Shown piece after piece: positions 1 to 10,491 of a stretch of DNA of 64,000 nt (its first letter is position 1; the number at the start of each line of letters is the position of its first letter). Under the pieces are notes generated by a model. It worked only from the letters and a program-made list of their open reading frames with translations. It was not told the origin of the DNA and did not search any database. The stretch comes from Oegoconia quadripuncta (lineage: Eukaryota; Arthropoda; Insecta; Lepidoptera; Autostichidae), in the NCBI GenBank assembly GCA_949316235.1, contig OX438757.1:18314005-18378004 (forward strand). The letters run 5' to 3'. A program made the position numbers and the translations under genes.

Positions 1-80
1 AGAGGAGATGAGATGAGAGGAGAGGAGAGGAGAGGAGAGGAGAGGAGAGGAGAGTAGAGTAGAGTAGAGTAGAATAGAAT
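1..80. repeat. (GAGAG)n / (AGAGT)n microsatellite
   Basis: Purine-rich pentanucleotide run (AGAGG units grading into AGAGT and AGAAT) that begins at or before the window edge, so its true length is unknown. Confidence 0.9.
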
Positions 81-710
81 AATTCTCAAATTAATTAAAG
101 AAAAAATGTCATACATAGAGGAAAGTTACCCACGCATGATGTAATTAATTTTAGTGACATTCTAAAATAGAATTATGCATGAAATTATTAATATTATTGC
201 CCTCTTATTATATTCGTTGAAATAGGATAAGGTGTACTTTCAATTTGCTATTATTTGTTTATTGTTGATTGACTGTGGAATTGGAGCACTTTCTTTGAAT
301 TTGCAACATACATTATGTAGCTTCATAAAAATTATAACTATTGGTAATTGAAACGACATTAATAACATAGATATCCCTTTCCTCCATATTGCCGTGCCTG
401 ACAAGGTACATGTGTATGTTAGTACTTACAAGTATTGTAACTATGACATGTGTAATGCAATAAATATATGAATTATGATTTATAAAAGGTCACCCATCTC
501 ATAGTTGTCTGTTTTTGCGCACAGTGTGTCACAAAATTATACCCACCCAAACTTCCAGACAGACAAATGAATTCACAAGTTCTTGAAACTTGGCTTCGCT
601 TTAGACAGTCTTACTTAGGTAGACTTGGATGTCTTGATGGTTGATTCAGAATCGCATGCTTTTAGCATGTGCAACAATTTTAAAGACGGGAAGTAGTCAT
701 TTAATGTGCC
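81..710. other. AT-rich stretch without recognisable genes
   Basis: No reading frame of note and no repeat family I recognise. It has the low-complexity AT-rich character of intergenic insect DNA. Confidence 0.5.
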
Positions 711-750
711 TTTATTTATGCACTACGGGTTAGCACTGACCTCAATCAAT
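711..750 (-). mobile_element. SINE-A, 3' tail fragment
   Basis: Only the last 40 bp of the SINE-A 3' end (TTTATGCACTACGGGTTAGC, then the CACCTGATG-type region in degraded form) is recognisable. Confidence 0.6.
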
Positions 751-842
751 CATGCCTTCAAATAATTTCCCATTCTTAAGAAATAACTTTACCTTATGTA
801 ATAACTGTATATGTATTTAATAACGCCACGTTGGACTTTTAC

Positions 843-953
843 CACAAAATGTATCCTATGACACTCAGGGTACCAAGACGAATCTAACGACACCATGCTC
901 TTTGAAATCGCTCAACCCGTTTGGGCTACAGGATGCGTCATAGGAATGGACAT
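843..953. repeat. Interspersed repeat shared with 60187-60255
   Basis: The block with GTATCCTATGACACTCAGG, CGAATCTAACGACACCATGC and CTTTGAAATC recurs in diverged form near 60.19-60.25 kb. This shows it is repetitive; the family is not identified. Confidence 0.5.
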
Positions 954-970
954 ACATGCACTCGAAAACA

Positions 971-1292
971 TTTTTTTTATGCACAACGGGTTGGTACTTG
1001 ACCTCAATCACACCTAATGTTAAGTAAAGATGAGGTCGTGGAAGCGTACTAACCCCGAAACCCGAACACATTTGGGGAACTGGCTATCTTATCTCTGACA
1101 ACCGGAACACAACAATGCTATTAACTTTGCTGCTTGGCGGCACATTTAGATAAGATGGTGGTAGCTAGCCAGGCGGATATTTAAAATGCCCAGCCACCAA
1201 CCAAACCGAGTACTTAACATGTACGGGATCGAACCCGCGACCTCCGAATCGTAAACCCAATGTTGTTTACATTGAGCCACGGAGGCGGTTAA
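971..1292 (-). mobile_element. SINE-A, near full length
   Basis: Read on the minus strand it starts AACCGCCTCCGTGGCTCAAT, carries a tRNA-type A box (TGGCTCAATGT) and B box (GGTTCGATCCC), then a 230-bp body, and ends in an A-run. Such a tRNA-like head with internal pol III promoter plus A tail is the hallmark of a tRNA-derived SINE. It is one of about 26 copies or pieces in the window. Confidence 0.85.
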
Positions 1293-1317
1293 GTTTACGA
1301 GTTAATCAATATTTCAA

Positions 1318-1395
1318 GTTAGCATTCTGACGTCACGTGCGCTGGAATCCTCATTCTCATTCGCAGGTAGTACTTTATCTATGATAGTAATTTAC
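1318..1395. repeat. Interspersed repeat shared with 35915-35985
   Basis: The core GCATTCTGACGTCACGTGCG followed by GCTGGAATCCTCATTCTCA recurs near 35.92 kb, so it is a dispersed repeat, probably a retroelement end. Confidence 0.5.
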
Positions 1396-1470
1396 ATCCC
1401 AAAAAACTATCCATAAATAATGCCAACTAAAAAATATACAAGTCACATAAATGTTCTTCAAAAATATCAG

Positions 1471-1623
1471 GCTTGGCGGCAGATTTGCTAGCCAGGCGGA
1501 CGTTTAAAATGCCCTACCACCAACCAAACTGAGTACTTAAACATGTACCCCGCTGGGGATCGAACCCGCGGCCTCCGAATCGTAAACCCAATCTTGTTTA
1601 CATTGAGCCACGTAGGCAGTTAA
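1471..1623 (-). mobile_element. SINE-A, 5' half
   Basis: tRNA-like head and proximal body only; the 3' half is missing and there is an internal deletion after GGCAGATTT. A and B boxes are still visible. Confidence 0.8.
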
Positions 1624-1754
1624 AAGACATTACCCTCCTTCCTTTTGCAGTTGGGTAAAAAGAACGTGAGTTACTGATATAGTTCAGCGGTTAGTACGTT
1701 GAAGTTGCAGTGGGTAAGGTATGTAACCTCGACATGATGGCCGTTGCAGTAATA

Positions 1755-1925
1755 AAGGTCTGGATGGAGATCACGTACCGGCAAGCGTAGCGTAGGACAT
1801 CAACCTACAAGGTGGTCGGCCGACCTCATGAAGGTCGCGGGAGTTCGCTGAATGCAGGTCGCTCTGAAAATCAGGGGAGGCCTATCAGCAATGGAGGTCT
1901 GTGGCCATTATATTGACGACGGGTG
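1755..1925 (+). pseudogene. LINE C-terminal fragment (RT-type, EAYVQQW class)
   Basis: Translation gives pieces such as RTGKRSVGHQPTRWSADL, KVAG and GEAYQQW. These match the C-terminal tail of lepidopteran endonuclease/reverse transcriptase LINEs, where GRPPTRW and EAYVQQW are usual. A stop and a frame change make it non-functional. No other part of the LINE is present. Confidence 0.7.
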
Positions 1926-1940
1926 TGATAATAATGTTCA

Positions 1941-2162
1941 ATCCGCCTGGCTAGCTACAACCATCTTATCTAAATCTTCCGCCAAACACAACAATGCCAA
2001 TGTTAATGGCATTGTTGTGTTCCGGTTGGCAGAGATAAGATATCCGTTCCCCAAATGTGTTGGGGTTTCCGGGTCAGTACGCTTCCACCTTCGACCTCAT
2101 CTTCACTTAACATCAGGTGTGATTGAGGTCAAATACGAACCAGTCGTGGATAAAAAAAAATT
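1941..2162 (+). mobile_element. SINE-A, 3' two thirds
   Basis: Begins in the GTCCGCCTGGCTAGCTAC region and runs to the A tail at 2153-2161. The tRNA-like head is missing. A long frame across 1852-2193 is an accident of this SINE and the neighbouring LINE piece. Confidence 0.8.
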
Positions 2163-2800
2163 ACAGCTTGCAACAATACAGTGCAGAATATAATTAGAAG
2201 CAGAAATTTTTTAAAACACTTATTTATCTGGTGTCTGAAATAGGATAAATCTGTAGTATTATTAATTCTGTGCCTGTGTTACAGATCGCCAGGTTCTCAC
2301 CTCTCGGACAGATTATAAAAAAAAATTGGGTTTGGACATGAATAACATTGAATATAACAAAAACTTCAAGACAGAGAATATTATACAAAATAAAAGAAGA
2401 AGAAAAAAGTGAGTCGTGTGTGTACTACATGGGGGTGCGTGTGTGTGTATGGGGGTGAGTGTGTGTGAGTGTGGTTGATTGGATATGTGTATGTGGTTGG
2501 TTGATTAAATGAAAGTAAAATTTAAACGAAACGAATAACTTAACTAATATTTGTAAAGTTTAAATATAATAATCATTATATAGATCGACAGAAAATTGAA
2601 TTAATTTGTATAGCATCCGCATCAGCGGAGAATCTCGAACGGCGTAAAATATGTCTGCCAAATTGGAGATTACATTTTTAGCCGTTTGGGGGAGAGGCCT
2701 CAGGGCTGTGGGGACCATGCCCCTTCCGTCAGTTAGCGGAGCAAATTTTTTTTTTTGAACAGGATCGTTTGCTGACGTCGCGAAAGTCACGTGACTGCCC
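2163..2800. repeat. Gene-less stretch with GT-rich run
   Basis: 2410-2503 is an impure GT microsatellite. 2610-2800 is GC-richer, with a minus-strand open frame interrupted by an 11-T run (KKK in translation). I do not recognise it and do not call it a gene. Confidence 0.5.
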
Positions 2801-2922
2801 AATAGCCAGTTCCCCAAATAAGATGGGGTTTCCGGGTCAGTACGCTTCCGCCTTCAGCCTCATCATCACTTAAAATCAGGTGTAATTGAAGTCAAGTGCT
2901 AACCCGATGTGCATAAAAAAAA
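2801..2922 (+). mobile_element. SINE-A, 3' end fragment
   Basis: Starts at the ATAGCCAGTTCCCCAAAT motif and ends with the GTGCATAAAAAA tail; the head is absent. Confidence 0.8.
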
Positions 2923-3679
2923 TATTAATGAGTATATAGCTTTTGTCGTTATAGAAATGTTGCCCACAACCCCTCATGTATGAATATGGGACCAACCAGC
3001 ACAGGGCTAAATAAGTCTTCCATTACATGACTTTCAAGAAATCACATCTTGTTTAATCAGGAAATAGAATTACCCAAGCAACATGAATCACCAGACAGAT
3101 GCACATTAAACTCTATAATGGGCGCGTGTAAAGCGCAGAAATGTTTTATTTAATTGCGACATGTTATATTTAAACCGCTGTAATAACACTAAATTAATAT
3201 AATAAAATGTAAGAGCAACACTACGCCATTGACATAGTGTAATAACAACGCAGAAGTACTACTGCAAACTCGAACCGGCCAAATTGTAACCTATTTTCTC
3301 TGGGTTAGTTAGGGGTATAAATAATAAAATTATATCTGTTAACCAGTCTCTGTTTATTGGTAAAATACATTGACAAACATTCTTAACTAGCAACAGAATA
3401 ATACTCGGGTTGTTGGCTCGCTTGGTCGATAACTCTTAAAATATATTGGGGGGTGCCTGGGTCAGCCGTGTTCCAAGTGCTCTGTCCGTGGAACCCGCCT
3501 GCTCCAGTGCACTCGGCAGTAAAGAGAAAATTATTAAAGAAAATAGCTGAAGGCTGTGAGTCTGAGGTGGTGAGGTGAGGTGAGGTGTTATCACTCCCTG
3601 TGATGCGGGTGGTAACCCGACTGCTAATTCAGCTGCTACACAGCTGCGCAGGACTGTTGAGCAGTCACTGGTAGCTCCC
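2923..3679. other. No recognisable gene
   Basis: Mostly AT-rich. 3436-3681 has an 81-codon minus-strand frame of unremarkable composition, and 3565-3585 a small GAGGT repeat. A TATAAATAATAAAAT motif lies at about 3315, but no LTR boundaries could be found. Confidence 0.4.
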
Positions 3680-4126
3680 AATATGACACTGGTAGCTCAG
3701 CGCCTCAATATGACACTGGCTCTTCGCCCCAATATGACAGTGGCTCTTCGCCCCAATATGACACTGGCTCTTCGCCCCAATATGACACTGGCTCTTCGCC
3801 CCAATATGACAATGGCTCTTCGCCCCAATATGACACTGGCTCTTCGCCCCAATATGACACTGGCTCTTCGCCCCAATATGACAGTGGCTCTTCGCCCCAA
3901 TATGACACTGGCTCTTCGCCCCAATATGACAGTGGCTTTTCGCCCCAATATGACACTGGCTCTTCGCCCCAATATGACACTGGCTCTTCGCCCCAATATG
4001 ACACTGGCTCTTCGCCCCAATATGACACTGGCTCTTCGCCCCAATATGACACTGGCTCTTCGCCCCAATATGACAGTGGCTCTTCGCCCCAATATGACAG
4101 AGGTAGCTCTTCGCCCCAATATGACA
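3680..4126. repeat. 24-bp minisatellite, about 18 copies
   Basis: The unit AATATGACACTGGCTCTTCG plus CCCC repeats with few substitutions; the first and last copies carry a 3-bp insertion (GGTAGCTC). Because 24 is divisible by 3, frames on both strands stay open (MTLALRPN octapeptide on plus, VILGRRAS on minus). That openness is a by-product of the unit length, and there is no start context or flanking coding sequence to suggest a protein. Confidence 0.95.
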
Positions 4127-4380
4127 CCTCCTGTCGGAGGAAAATATGCCTGCCTAGGGGTCCGGGCAAAGGAAAAATTTATGCGTATCGAACGCATAAT
4201 ATTTATATAAATATAATGATAAATGGATAAATGTCTATTAGACGTACCAAATTATCATAATTTACTTCTAGTTTGCGCTAGTGTGTTAATTTAAAACATT
4301 GATATGCTGTAGTTATGTAACTAGTCATAAATAAATGAAATAAAACAAAAATAAAAATATTGGAAATATCAGGAAAAATG

Positions 4381-4714
4381 TTTTTTTTTTATACATAACG
4401 GGTTGGTACTTGACCTCAATCACACCTGATGTTAAATGAAGATGAGGTCGAAGGTGGAAGCGTACTGACCCGGAAACCCCAACACATATGGGGGACTGGC
4501 TATCTTATCTCTGACAACCGGAACACAACAATGCTATTAACATTGCTGTTTGGAGGCAGATTTAGATAAGATGGTGGTAGCTAGCCAGGTGGACATTTAA
4601 AATGCCCTACCACCAACCAAACCGAGTACTAAATATTTACCCTGCTGGGGATCGAACCCGCGACCTCCGAATCGTAAACCCAATGTTGTTTACATTGAGC
4701 CACGGAGGTGGTTA
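4381..4714 (-). mobile_element. SINE-A, full length
   Basis: Complete element from the T-run (A tail on minus) at 4381 to the tRNA-like head ending at 4714. B box GGTTCGATCCC is intact on the minus strand. It faces the oppositely oriented copy at 4884, only 170 bp away. Confidence 0.9.
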
Positions 4715-4883
4715 TATGGTGGAGGTGGTATCTTTCAAATAAGTAACCAATAACTTTATTATACTTTATACAAAACAAAAGTAAGATAACATAAGCGTAA
4801 TTAACTCAATACGAAATCTCTCCTTTAATATTTTCACGGAATTTTTGCTCTGTGAAACTTAATCCAAAATATCACCAAAATCT

Positions 4884-5216
4884 GGCCGCCTACGTGGCTC
4901 AATGCAAACAACATTGGGTTTACGATTCGGAGGTCGCGGGTTCGATCCCCAGCGGGTTACATATTTAGTACTCGGTTTGGTTGGTGGTAGGACATTTTAA
5001 ATGTCCGCCTGGCTAGCTACCACCATCTCATCTAAATCTGCCGCCAAGCAGCAATGTTAATGACATTGTTGTGTTCCGGTTGTCAGAGATAAGATAGCCA
5101 GTCCCCCAAATATATTTGGGTTTCCGGGTCAGTACGCTTCCACCTTCGACCTCATCTTCACTTAACATCAGGTGTGATTGAGGTCAAGTACGAACCCATC
5201 GTGCATAAAAAAAAAA
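4884..5216 (+). mobile_element. SINE-A, full length
   Basis: tRNA-like head (CTACGTGGCTCAATGCAAAC), B box GGTTCGATCCC, body and a 10-A tail. Together with 4381-4714 it forms a head-to-head inverted pair. Confidence 0.9.
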
Positions 5217-5256
5217 TCTAATCTAAGTTGAATTACTCCCATAACAATTATGTGCT

Positions 5257-7521
5257 GTGTTACTATTCTACACAGTGTTCGGATTTAAAGATAAACTAAA
5301 GATTATTATTTATCTACTTTCAATCCCCTGTAGTTTGAGTTTTCAGGAAAAATACTGGTACATTTACAGGAGAAATGTTAACAAACACTTGGAAATATTC
5401 TTGAAATACTTATCACAGGTAAATTTTTCAAATATCTACGCATCTAATGACATTAACAAGGCTTATAAGGAATTTATAGATATTTTTACTTTGTTATTTG
5501 ATCTGTGTATTCCTGTCGAAAGAATTAAAATAACGCACAATATGAAACAAAAATGGAAAACGAAAGGCATCATCATAGCGAGCAAAAATAAAAGAAAAAT
5601 GCATCAAAATCGGCATTATTTTATGGACAACCCTAACTTTTTTACATATAAAAAATACAGTAAAATCCTAAAATTAGTTACACGGAAATCAAGGAAAATT
5701 TCTAATAGTAATTATATAAAAAACAGTAATAATAAGTCCAAAGCCACTTGGAATATTATCAAACAAAACACCACACAAACAAATACTATAAAGACAACAA
5801 TTAGTAATATAAAATATGAGGGACAACCTGTTACAGAACCTCATCATTTAGTACAGTTATTCAACAAATTTTTCTTGAAATTAAACACCTTGAACAAATC
5901 AAATAATATCAATTATAGAACAATGACTTCAAGAATATGTGATAGCATGTTTATGACCCCGATAGATCGAAATGAACTGGAATTAGTGATCAAACGTCTA
6001 AAAAATAAAAAGAGTTTTGGGCACGATAACATTCCTATGACATTAATAAAATCATGTTTTAATTATATAGCTGATCCATTAGTGTACTTAATCAATCTTT
6101 GCCTTGAAACTGGATGTTTTCCTAATGAGTTAAAAAAGGCACTCATCAAGCCGTTACATAAAAAAGGTCCCAGGGATATTCTAGACAACTACAGGCCAAT
6201 AGCACTCCTGCCTAGTTTTTCCAAAGTATTTGAAAAAGTTATCAGTAACAAATTATTATCATTTCTGAATAAATATGACATTATTGACAAAAATCAGTTT
6301 GGATTTCAGAAAGATAAGAGCACATCACTTGCAATATTTAATAGCGTGAAAAAGATATGTTCCTCCGTCAACAGTAAGACACCATGTGTAGGTCTATTTA
6401 TTGACCTAAAAAAAGCTTTTGAGTGTGTTCGACATGACATACTTTGTAAGCAACTTGACATTATTGGTATTAGGGGAAATGTGCTGAGCCTTATAGAATC
6501 ATATTTGACAAATAGACAACAATCAGTAATAATTGACATATACAATAAAGATACAAAAACAATAGAGCAGGTAAAATCGGAATATGAAGCCGTAAATACA
6601 GGTGTTCCACAAGGAAGTGTTCTTGGCCCTTTATTCTTCCTAATTTATATTAACGACTTGCCCCGAATTGTCCGCCACTTTTGCGCTCTGTTTGCTGACG
6701 ATGCTTCAGTATTCATTCCTAAAAATGATCTAAGTGATGACGAATTTTGCATGGAAATAAGTACTACACTTGAACGAATAAAAAATTGGCTAAAGACATT
6801 AAATTTAATAGTAAATATAGGTAAAACAAAACTAGTATCTTTTAAAAATTATAATATGCGAAGTCAAAAATTTGCAATTGTTAATGATGGTCAAATACTA
6901 CAAGAAGCCGCTGAGACGAATTTTCTAGGTGTTACCATTGACGAACATTTAAACTGGAAATCACATATAGCACAATTAAATAAAAGAATATCGAGCTGTT
7001 GCTATGCTTTGTCCGTGCTGTCGAGCTCTACGTCAGCCGCAGTCTCCAAGAGCGCCTATTACGGCATGGTGTATCCTCTCCTCACATACGGGGTGATCTT
7101 CTGGGGAAATTCCGTTAATATAGAATCAACTTTCATTTTACAAAAACGCTGTATAAGAGCCATTTGCAAACTATACAATTTTGAATCGTTGAGAGGTGTT
7201 TTCAGAACCTATGACTTATTAACATTAACTAGTATATATATTATGGAAATATGTGCTTTCATTAAAAAGCATAATGACTGTTTTACGCAAAAATCATCAA
7301 TTCGTCAAAATTTGCGCGAAAAATATGAATATGATTTTTGTTTGCCAAAAACAAACTCTCAAATTATGTATAAAAGTGTTGTTATGTTCGCAGCCAGAAT
7401 ATTTAATCATTTGCCCATAGAAATTAAGAAATTAGATTTAAAACTTTTTAAAATTCGACTAAGGTCATGGTTAGTAAATAAGGAATTTTATAATTTGAAT
7501 GAATACTTTAATAAATTTTGA
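5257..7521 (+). CDS. LINE reverse transcriptase, N-terminally truncated ORF2
   Basis: A 754-codon frame without internal stops. It encodes a non-LTR reverse transcriptase, which copies the element's RNA into DNA at a nicked target. Residues 1-290 are the basic linker that normally follows an APE-type endonuclease; the endonuclease itself is absent. RT motifs in order: YRPIALLP from residue 312, catalytic Asp383 in LFIDLKKAF, GVPQGSVLGP at 449-458, catalytic FADD at 479-482 and FLGV at 556-559. The C-terminal region has a YGMVYPLLTYGVIFWGN block from residue 602, similar to the LINE piece at 55405. The frame begins with GTG, which is not a credible eukaryotic start; the first in-frame ATG is codon 96 (5542). 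The intact frame suggests recent insertion. Without the endonuclease and promoter it is presumably dead. Confidence 0.85.
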   Translation: MLLFYTVFGFKDKLKIIIYLLSIPCSLSFQEKYWYIYRRNVNKHLEIFLKYLSQVNFSNIYASNDINKAYKEFIDIFTLLFDLCIPVERIKITHNMKQKWKTKGIIIASKNKRKMHQNRHYFMDNPNFFTYKKYSKILKLVTRKSRKISNSNYIKNSNNKSKATWNIIKQNTTQTNTIKTTISNIKYEGQPVTEPHHLVQLFNKFFLKLNTLNKSNNINYRTMTSRICDSMFMTPIDRNELELVIKRLKNKKSFGHDNIPMTLIKSCFNYIADPLVYLINLCLETGCFPNELKKALIKPLHKKGPRDILDNYRPIALLPSFSKVFEKVISNKLLSFLNKYDIIDKNQFGFQKDKSTSLAIFNSVKKICSSVNSKTPCVGLFIDLKKAFECVRHDILCKQLDIIGIRGNVLSLIESYLTNRQQSVIIDIYNKDTKTIEQVKSEYEAVNTGVPQGSVLGPLFFLIYINDLPRIVRHFCALFADDASVFIPKNDLSDDEFCMEISTTLERIKNWLKTLNLIVNIGKTKLVSFKNYNMRSQKFAIVNDGQILQEAAETNFLGVTIDEHLNWKSHIAQLNKRISSCCYALSVLSSSTSAAVSKSAYYGMVYPLLTYGVIFWGNSVNIESTFILQKRCIRAICKLYNFESLRGVFRTYDLLTLTSIYIMEICAFIKKHNDCFTQKSSIRQNLREKYEYDFCLPKTNSQIMYKSVVMFAARIFNHLPIEIKKLDLKLFKIRLRSWLVNKEFYNLNEYFNKF

Positions 7522-7762
7522 CTCTTTGTTTGACTTCGTAAATTTTTGACATTTTGATTTAATCTTTGTAACCTTGACATTCAACTGATCTAGTGACATA
7601 ATGTAATAATATTTTATTGTTAATTATTCTATCTTATAATTTCAATGAATACTTTGATAGTTAATTTTGACACTTTATTTAAAATTTTGTAACCTTGATA
7701 TTTAACTTATCTAGTGACATGTTTGTAATACTTTTAAATTGTTAATTATTATATTTTATACA
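7494..7762 (+). repeat. Tandem duplication in LINE 3' end
   Basis: The last codons (NEYFN region) plus following 3' UTR (7494-7640) recur in diverged form at 7640-7762: AATGAATACTTT, TTGTAACCTTGA, ATCTAGTGACAT and TTGTTAATTATT occur in the same order in both. The 3' end therefore carries a partial head-to-tail duplication. Confidence 0.7.
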
Positions 7763-8018
7763 ATGAAATAAGTTGTACACCCTAAATGGGTAAACTGTAT
7801 AAGTACCTACCAATCAATGTAACAACATCTTTGTAACACAGTTGTATGCAATAAATAAATTCTGATTCTGATTCTGATTCTGATATCATTTATTCCGTTT
7901 ATTGTGTATACATTTTTAACCGCGTGCTTCTTGTAATATGTATGTCAGATCATAAATCGGCCAAGTGCGATTGCAACAAAACAAACATAAATACGCAGCA
8001 GTTACATACCACTTCTTT

Positions 8019-8200
8019 CATCATCATCAACCGCCGCCACATATGGGCTTTCCCTCATATACGAGGGAGTATGGGCCATAGTCCGCCACGCTAGCCCAAT
8101 GCGGCTTGGGGAATAAATGCACACAACTCAATGCCTAGGAATCGAACCCGGACCTCCTAAATTGGGAGACCGCGTCTTAACCGCTGAGCCACTGACGCTC
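8019..8200 (-). mobile_element. SINE-D, internally deleted
   Basis: On minus it starts GAGCGTCAGTGGCTCAGCGG with a tRNA-like A box (TGGCTCAGCGG) and B box (GGTTCGATTCC), and ends with the ATATACGAGGGAAAGCC / ATGATGATG end. The middle third present in the 8560 copy is missing. Confidence 0.75.
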
Positions 8201-8220
8201 TATACATATATATATATATT

Positions 8221-8281
8221 ATACAAAAAAAATGTATTTGTGTAGTTTTCCTACCATCTGGTATCCATAATACGAGCCGTC
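8221..8281 (+). mobile_element. SINE-B distal fragment (weak)
   Basis: Contains ACCATCTGGTATCCATAATA, the SINE-B body motif seen in the better copies, after a short A-run. No tRNA-like head. Confidence 0.4.
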
Positions 8282-8337
8282 GTTTTTCGTCTTATTTAAA
8301 AATGTGCTCTAATGATTTTGTAACCAGTTTCGAAAAT

Positions 8338-8435
8338 ACCGGTTAATATAGCTTTACCTATACCGGATTTTAGAAAAGTTTCCGTTCGGAGCGCGTCCGA
8401 AAACCTTAATTAACCGGTTTAATCCGGACAGACAG
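8338..8435. repeat. Small inverted repeat with CCGGTTAA termini
   Basis: TACCGGTTAATATAG on the left and TTAATTAACCGGTTTAA on the right form imperfect inverted ends around about 70 bp. This could be a small MITE or a chance palindrome. Confidence 0.3.
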
Positions 8436-8559
8436 TGCACACGTCGGCGTCGTTTGAAGTTTGTAGTGATAGAAACGGCGTCGTCGGTAATAGCGAAATG
8501 GAAACCACTAAAAATCGCTTAATTGATTCTGGTACCCACAATACAAGCCTATAGTTTCT

Positions 8560-8838
8560 CTCCCAATTTGAGAGGTCCGGGTTCGATTCCCACGCAGCCC
8601 ATGTACCAATGAGTTTTTAAATTTAATTACTTATGTCCATTTATCTGACGACTGCTCTTAAACGGTGAAGGAAAACATTGCGAGGAAACCTGCATGCCTG
8701 AGAAATAATTCAATCGCATGTGAAGTCCCCAACCCGCATTGGGCCAGCACGGCGGACTATGGCCCATACTCCCCTCATTATACGAGGGAAGACCTATATC
8801 CGTGCAGAGGGATGTTCACGGGTTGATGATGATAATGA
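8560..8838 (+). mobile_element. SINE-D, 5'-truncated
   Basis: B box region GGTTCGATTCCCACGC, the ACCAATGAGTTTTTAAATTT segment, AAACGGTGAAGGAAAACAT, ACTATGGCCCATACTCCC and the GGGATGTTCACGGGTTGATG end. This is the best representative of the family's body; the A box is lost. Confidence 0.75.
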
Positions 8839-8865
8839 TATATATAATTGAAAAGCATTCATTTT

Positions 8866-9060
8866 TTTTATTTTTTTTTATTGAAGAGGTGGGCAAACGA
8901 GCAAGAGGCGCACCTGATGGTAAGTGTCACCGCTGCCCATAACCATCTACGGAAACGGAAGATCCGCAGTGGCGTTGCCGGCCTTTAAGGAAGGAATATG
9001 CTCGCTTCTTGAAGGTTCCCAGATCGTATCGGTTCGGAAAGACATCCGCTGGGAGCTTTT
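8866..9060 (-). pseudogene. LINE C-terminus and 3' UTR fragment
   Basis: Minus-strand translation contains [15 protein letters not shown] and [16 protein letters not shown] segments, corresponding to the [20 protein letters not shown] end of the LINE type seen at 31562 and 41525. The shared CATCAGGTG-type tail follows (TACCATCAGGTGCGCC on minus). Truncated and diverged. Confidence 0.65.
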
Positions 9061-9065
9061 TTCAT

Positions 9066-9235
9066 TCATGACTCGGGAACACATATCTGTATTCATCATA
9101 CTCTAGCGGCATTCGAACTAGCGACCTTTTGGTATAAGCAGACAGAGTTTCTAAACACTACACCCTTCAGACTTACTGTACTATACTATTTAGCCCTAGC
9201 GGGATTCGAACAGGCAACCGCATACTCCTGCTTAC
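9066..9235 (-). mobile_element. SINE-B head fragments (two)
   Basis: On minus, 9066-9172 carries a SINE-B head (GGTTCG-type B box degraded to AGTTCGAATGCC) and the ATGACTCGGGAACACA body start. 9190-9235 repeats a second degraded head around TAGCGGGATTCGAAC. Confidence 0.6.
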
Positions 9236-9489
9236 TACAGATTTGGTCTTAACTATTAATCATTGGAATTTTTATAGCGCCTTGTATGAATAATATTTGT
9301 CTGTGTCATAAACACATGTGCAGTGCGTCCGCGCAGCCTTGATGTGCGCATCAGGAAGCTTATGCGCACGTGTGTAAATTCTCATTTATCTTGCACATAA
9401 CTGAGGAATACATGGTTTCGGTATAGACTTTATTAAGTCAATAATTTATTGCTTTTCCACAATGTGTAAATAAGGTGTTAACGAAAGTA

Positions 9490-10480
9490 TTAGATCACCA
9501 TGGACTCTGTTGGGCACAGCTAATTTTAAGAGAGGAGGATTAGATAATCATGGACCCTGTTGGGCACAGTTAATTTAAAGAGAGGAGGACTAGATCATCG
9601 TGGACCTAGTTCGACACAGTTAATTTGAAGAGAGAGGATTAATTCATCATGGACCCTGTTGGGTACAGTTAATTTGAAGAGAAGAGAACTAAATGATCAT
9701 GGACCCTGTTGGGTACAGTTGATTTGAAGAGAAGAGGACTAATTCATCATGGACCCTGTTGGGTACAGTTAATTTGAAGAGAAGAGAACTAAATCATCAT
9801 GGACCCTGTTGGGTACAGTTAATTTGAAGAGAGGGGGACTAGAGCACCATGAACCATGTTGGGCACAATTAATTTAAAGAGAGTAATAACCGTGGACCCC
9901 ATTGAGTATAGTTAATTTGAAGAGAGGAGGACTAGATCACCATGGACCTAGTTGGGCACAGTTAATTTGAAGAGAAGAGGACTAAATCATCATGGACCCT
10001 GTTGGGCGCAGTTAATTTGAAAACAGGACTAGAGCACTGTGGACCCTGTGGGCACAGTTAACTTGATGAGAGGACGAGACAACCACGGACTCTGTTGGGC
10101 ACATCACATTTGAAGTGAGGACTAGATCACCATGGGTCCTATGGGCACAGTTAATTTGAAGAGAGGAGGGTTAAATAACCATGGCCCCGTCGGGTATAGT
10201 TAATTTGAAGAGGGAAGGATTAGATAACCATGGACCCCATTGAGTATAGTTAATTTGAAGAGAGGAGGACTAGATCACCATGAGCCCTGTGGGTACAGTT
10301 AATTTGAAGAGAGGAGGGTTAAATAACCATGGACCCTGTTGGGCATAGTTTATTTGAAGAGAGGACTACATCATTATGGACCCTGTGGAGCACAAATAAT
10401 TTGAAGAGAGGAGGGTTAGATAACCATTGAACACAGTTAATTTGAAGAGGAGGACTAGATCACCATGGTCCATGTTGGAC
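9490..10480. repeat. 50-bp minisatellite, about 20 copies
   Basis: Head-to-tail units built on CATGGACCCTGTTGGGCACA then GTTAATTTGAAGAGAGGAGG and ACTAGATCAC. Copies differ by substitutions and small deletions, so the array is old compared with the CATTG array. No long frame crosses it. Confidence 0.95.
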
Positions 10481-10491
10481 AAATAATAAAA

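Larger units (their letters stand above)
5245..7884 (+). mobile_element. LINE retrotransposon, 5'-truncated (CR1/jockey-like)
   Basis: Contains the RT frame 5257-7521, a 3' UTR, an AATAAA signal at 7850-7855 and a hexamer tail (TTCTGA repeated about four times, 7857-7884). A short repeated 3' tail of ATTCTG type recalls CR1-like LINEs, but clade assignment by eye is tentative. The 5' end, including the endonuclease, is missing: the frame opens just after a stop at 5242-5244. No clear target site duplication was found. Confidence 0.8.

Noticed and set aside
1852..2193. 113-codon frame
   Set aside because: Spans a LINE remnant and the body and A tail of a SINE-A; a chance frame.
2560..2817. 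85-codon minus-strand frame
   Set aside because: Starts inside a SINE-A fragment and crosses an 11-T run; no recognisable motif.
3290..3680. Possible LTR (TATAAATAATAAAAT and downstream polyadenylation-like motifs)
   Set aside because: No TG...CA boundaries, second LTR, primer binding site or target duplication found.
3680..4126. CRISPR-like array
   Set aside because: Units are contiguous with no unique spacers; the genome is eukaryotic. The same holds for the 50-bp and 219-bp arrays.
3683..4210. Repeat protein of MTLALRPN octapeptides
   Set aside because: Open frames exist on both strands because the unit is 24 bp; no promoter, splice context or flanking domain.
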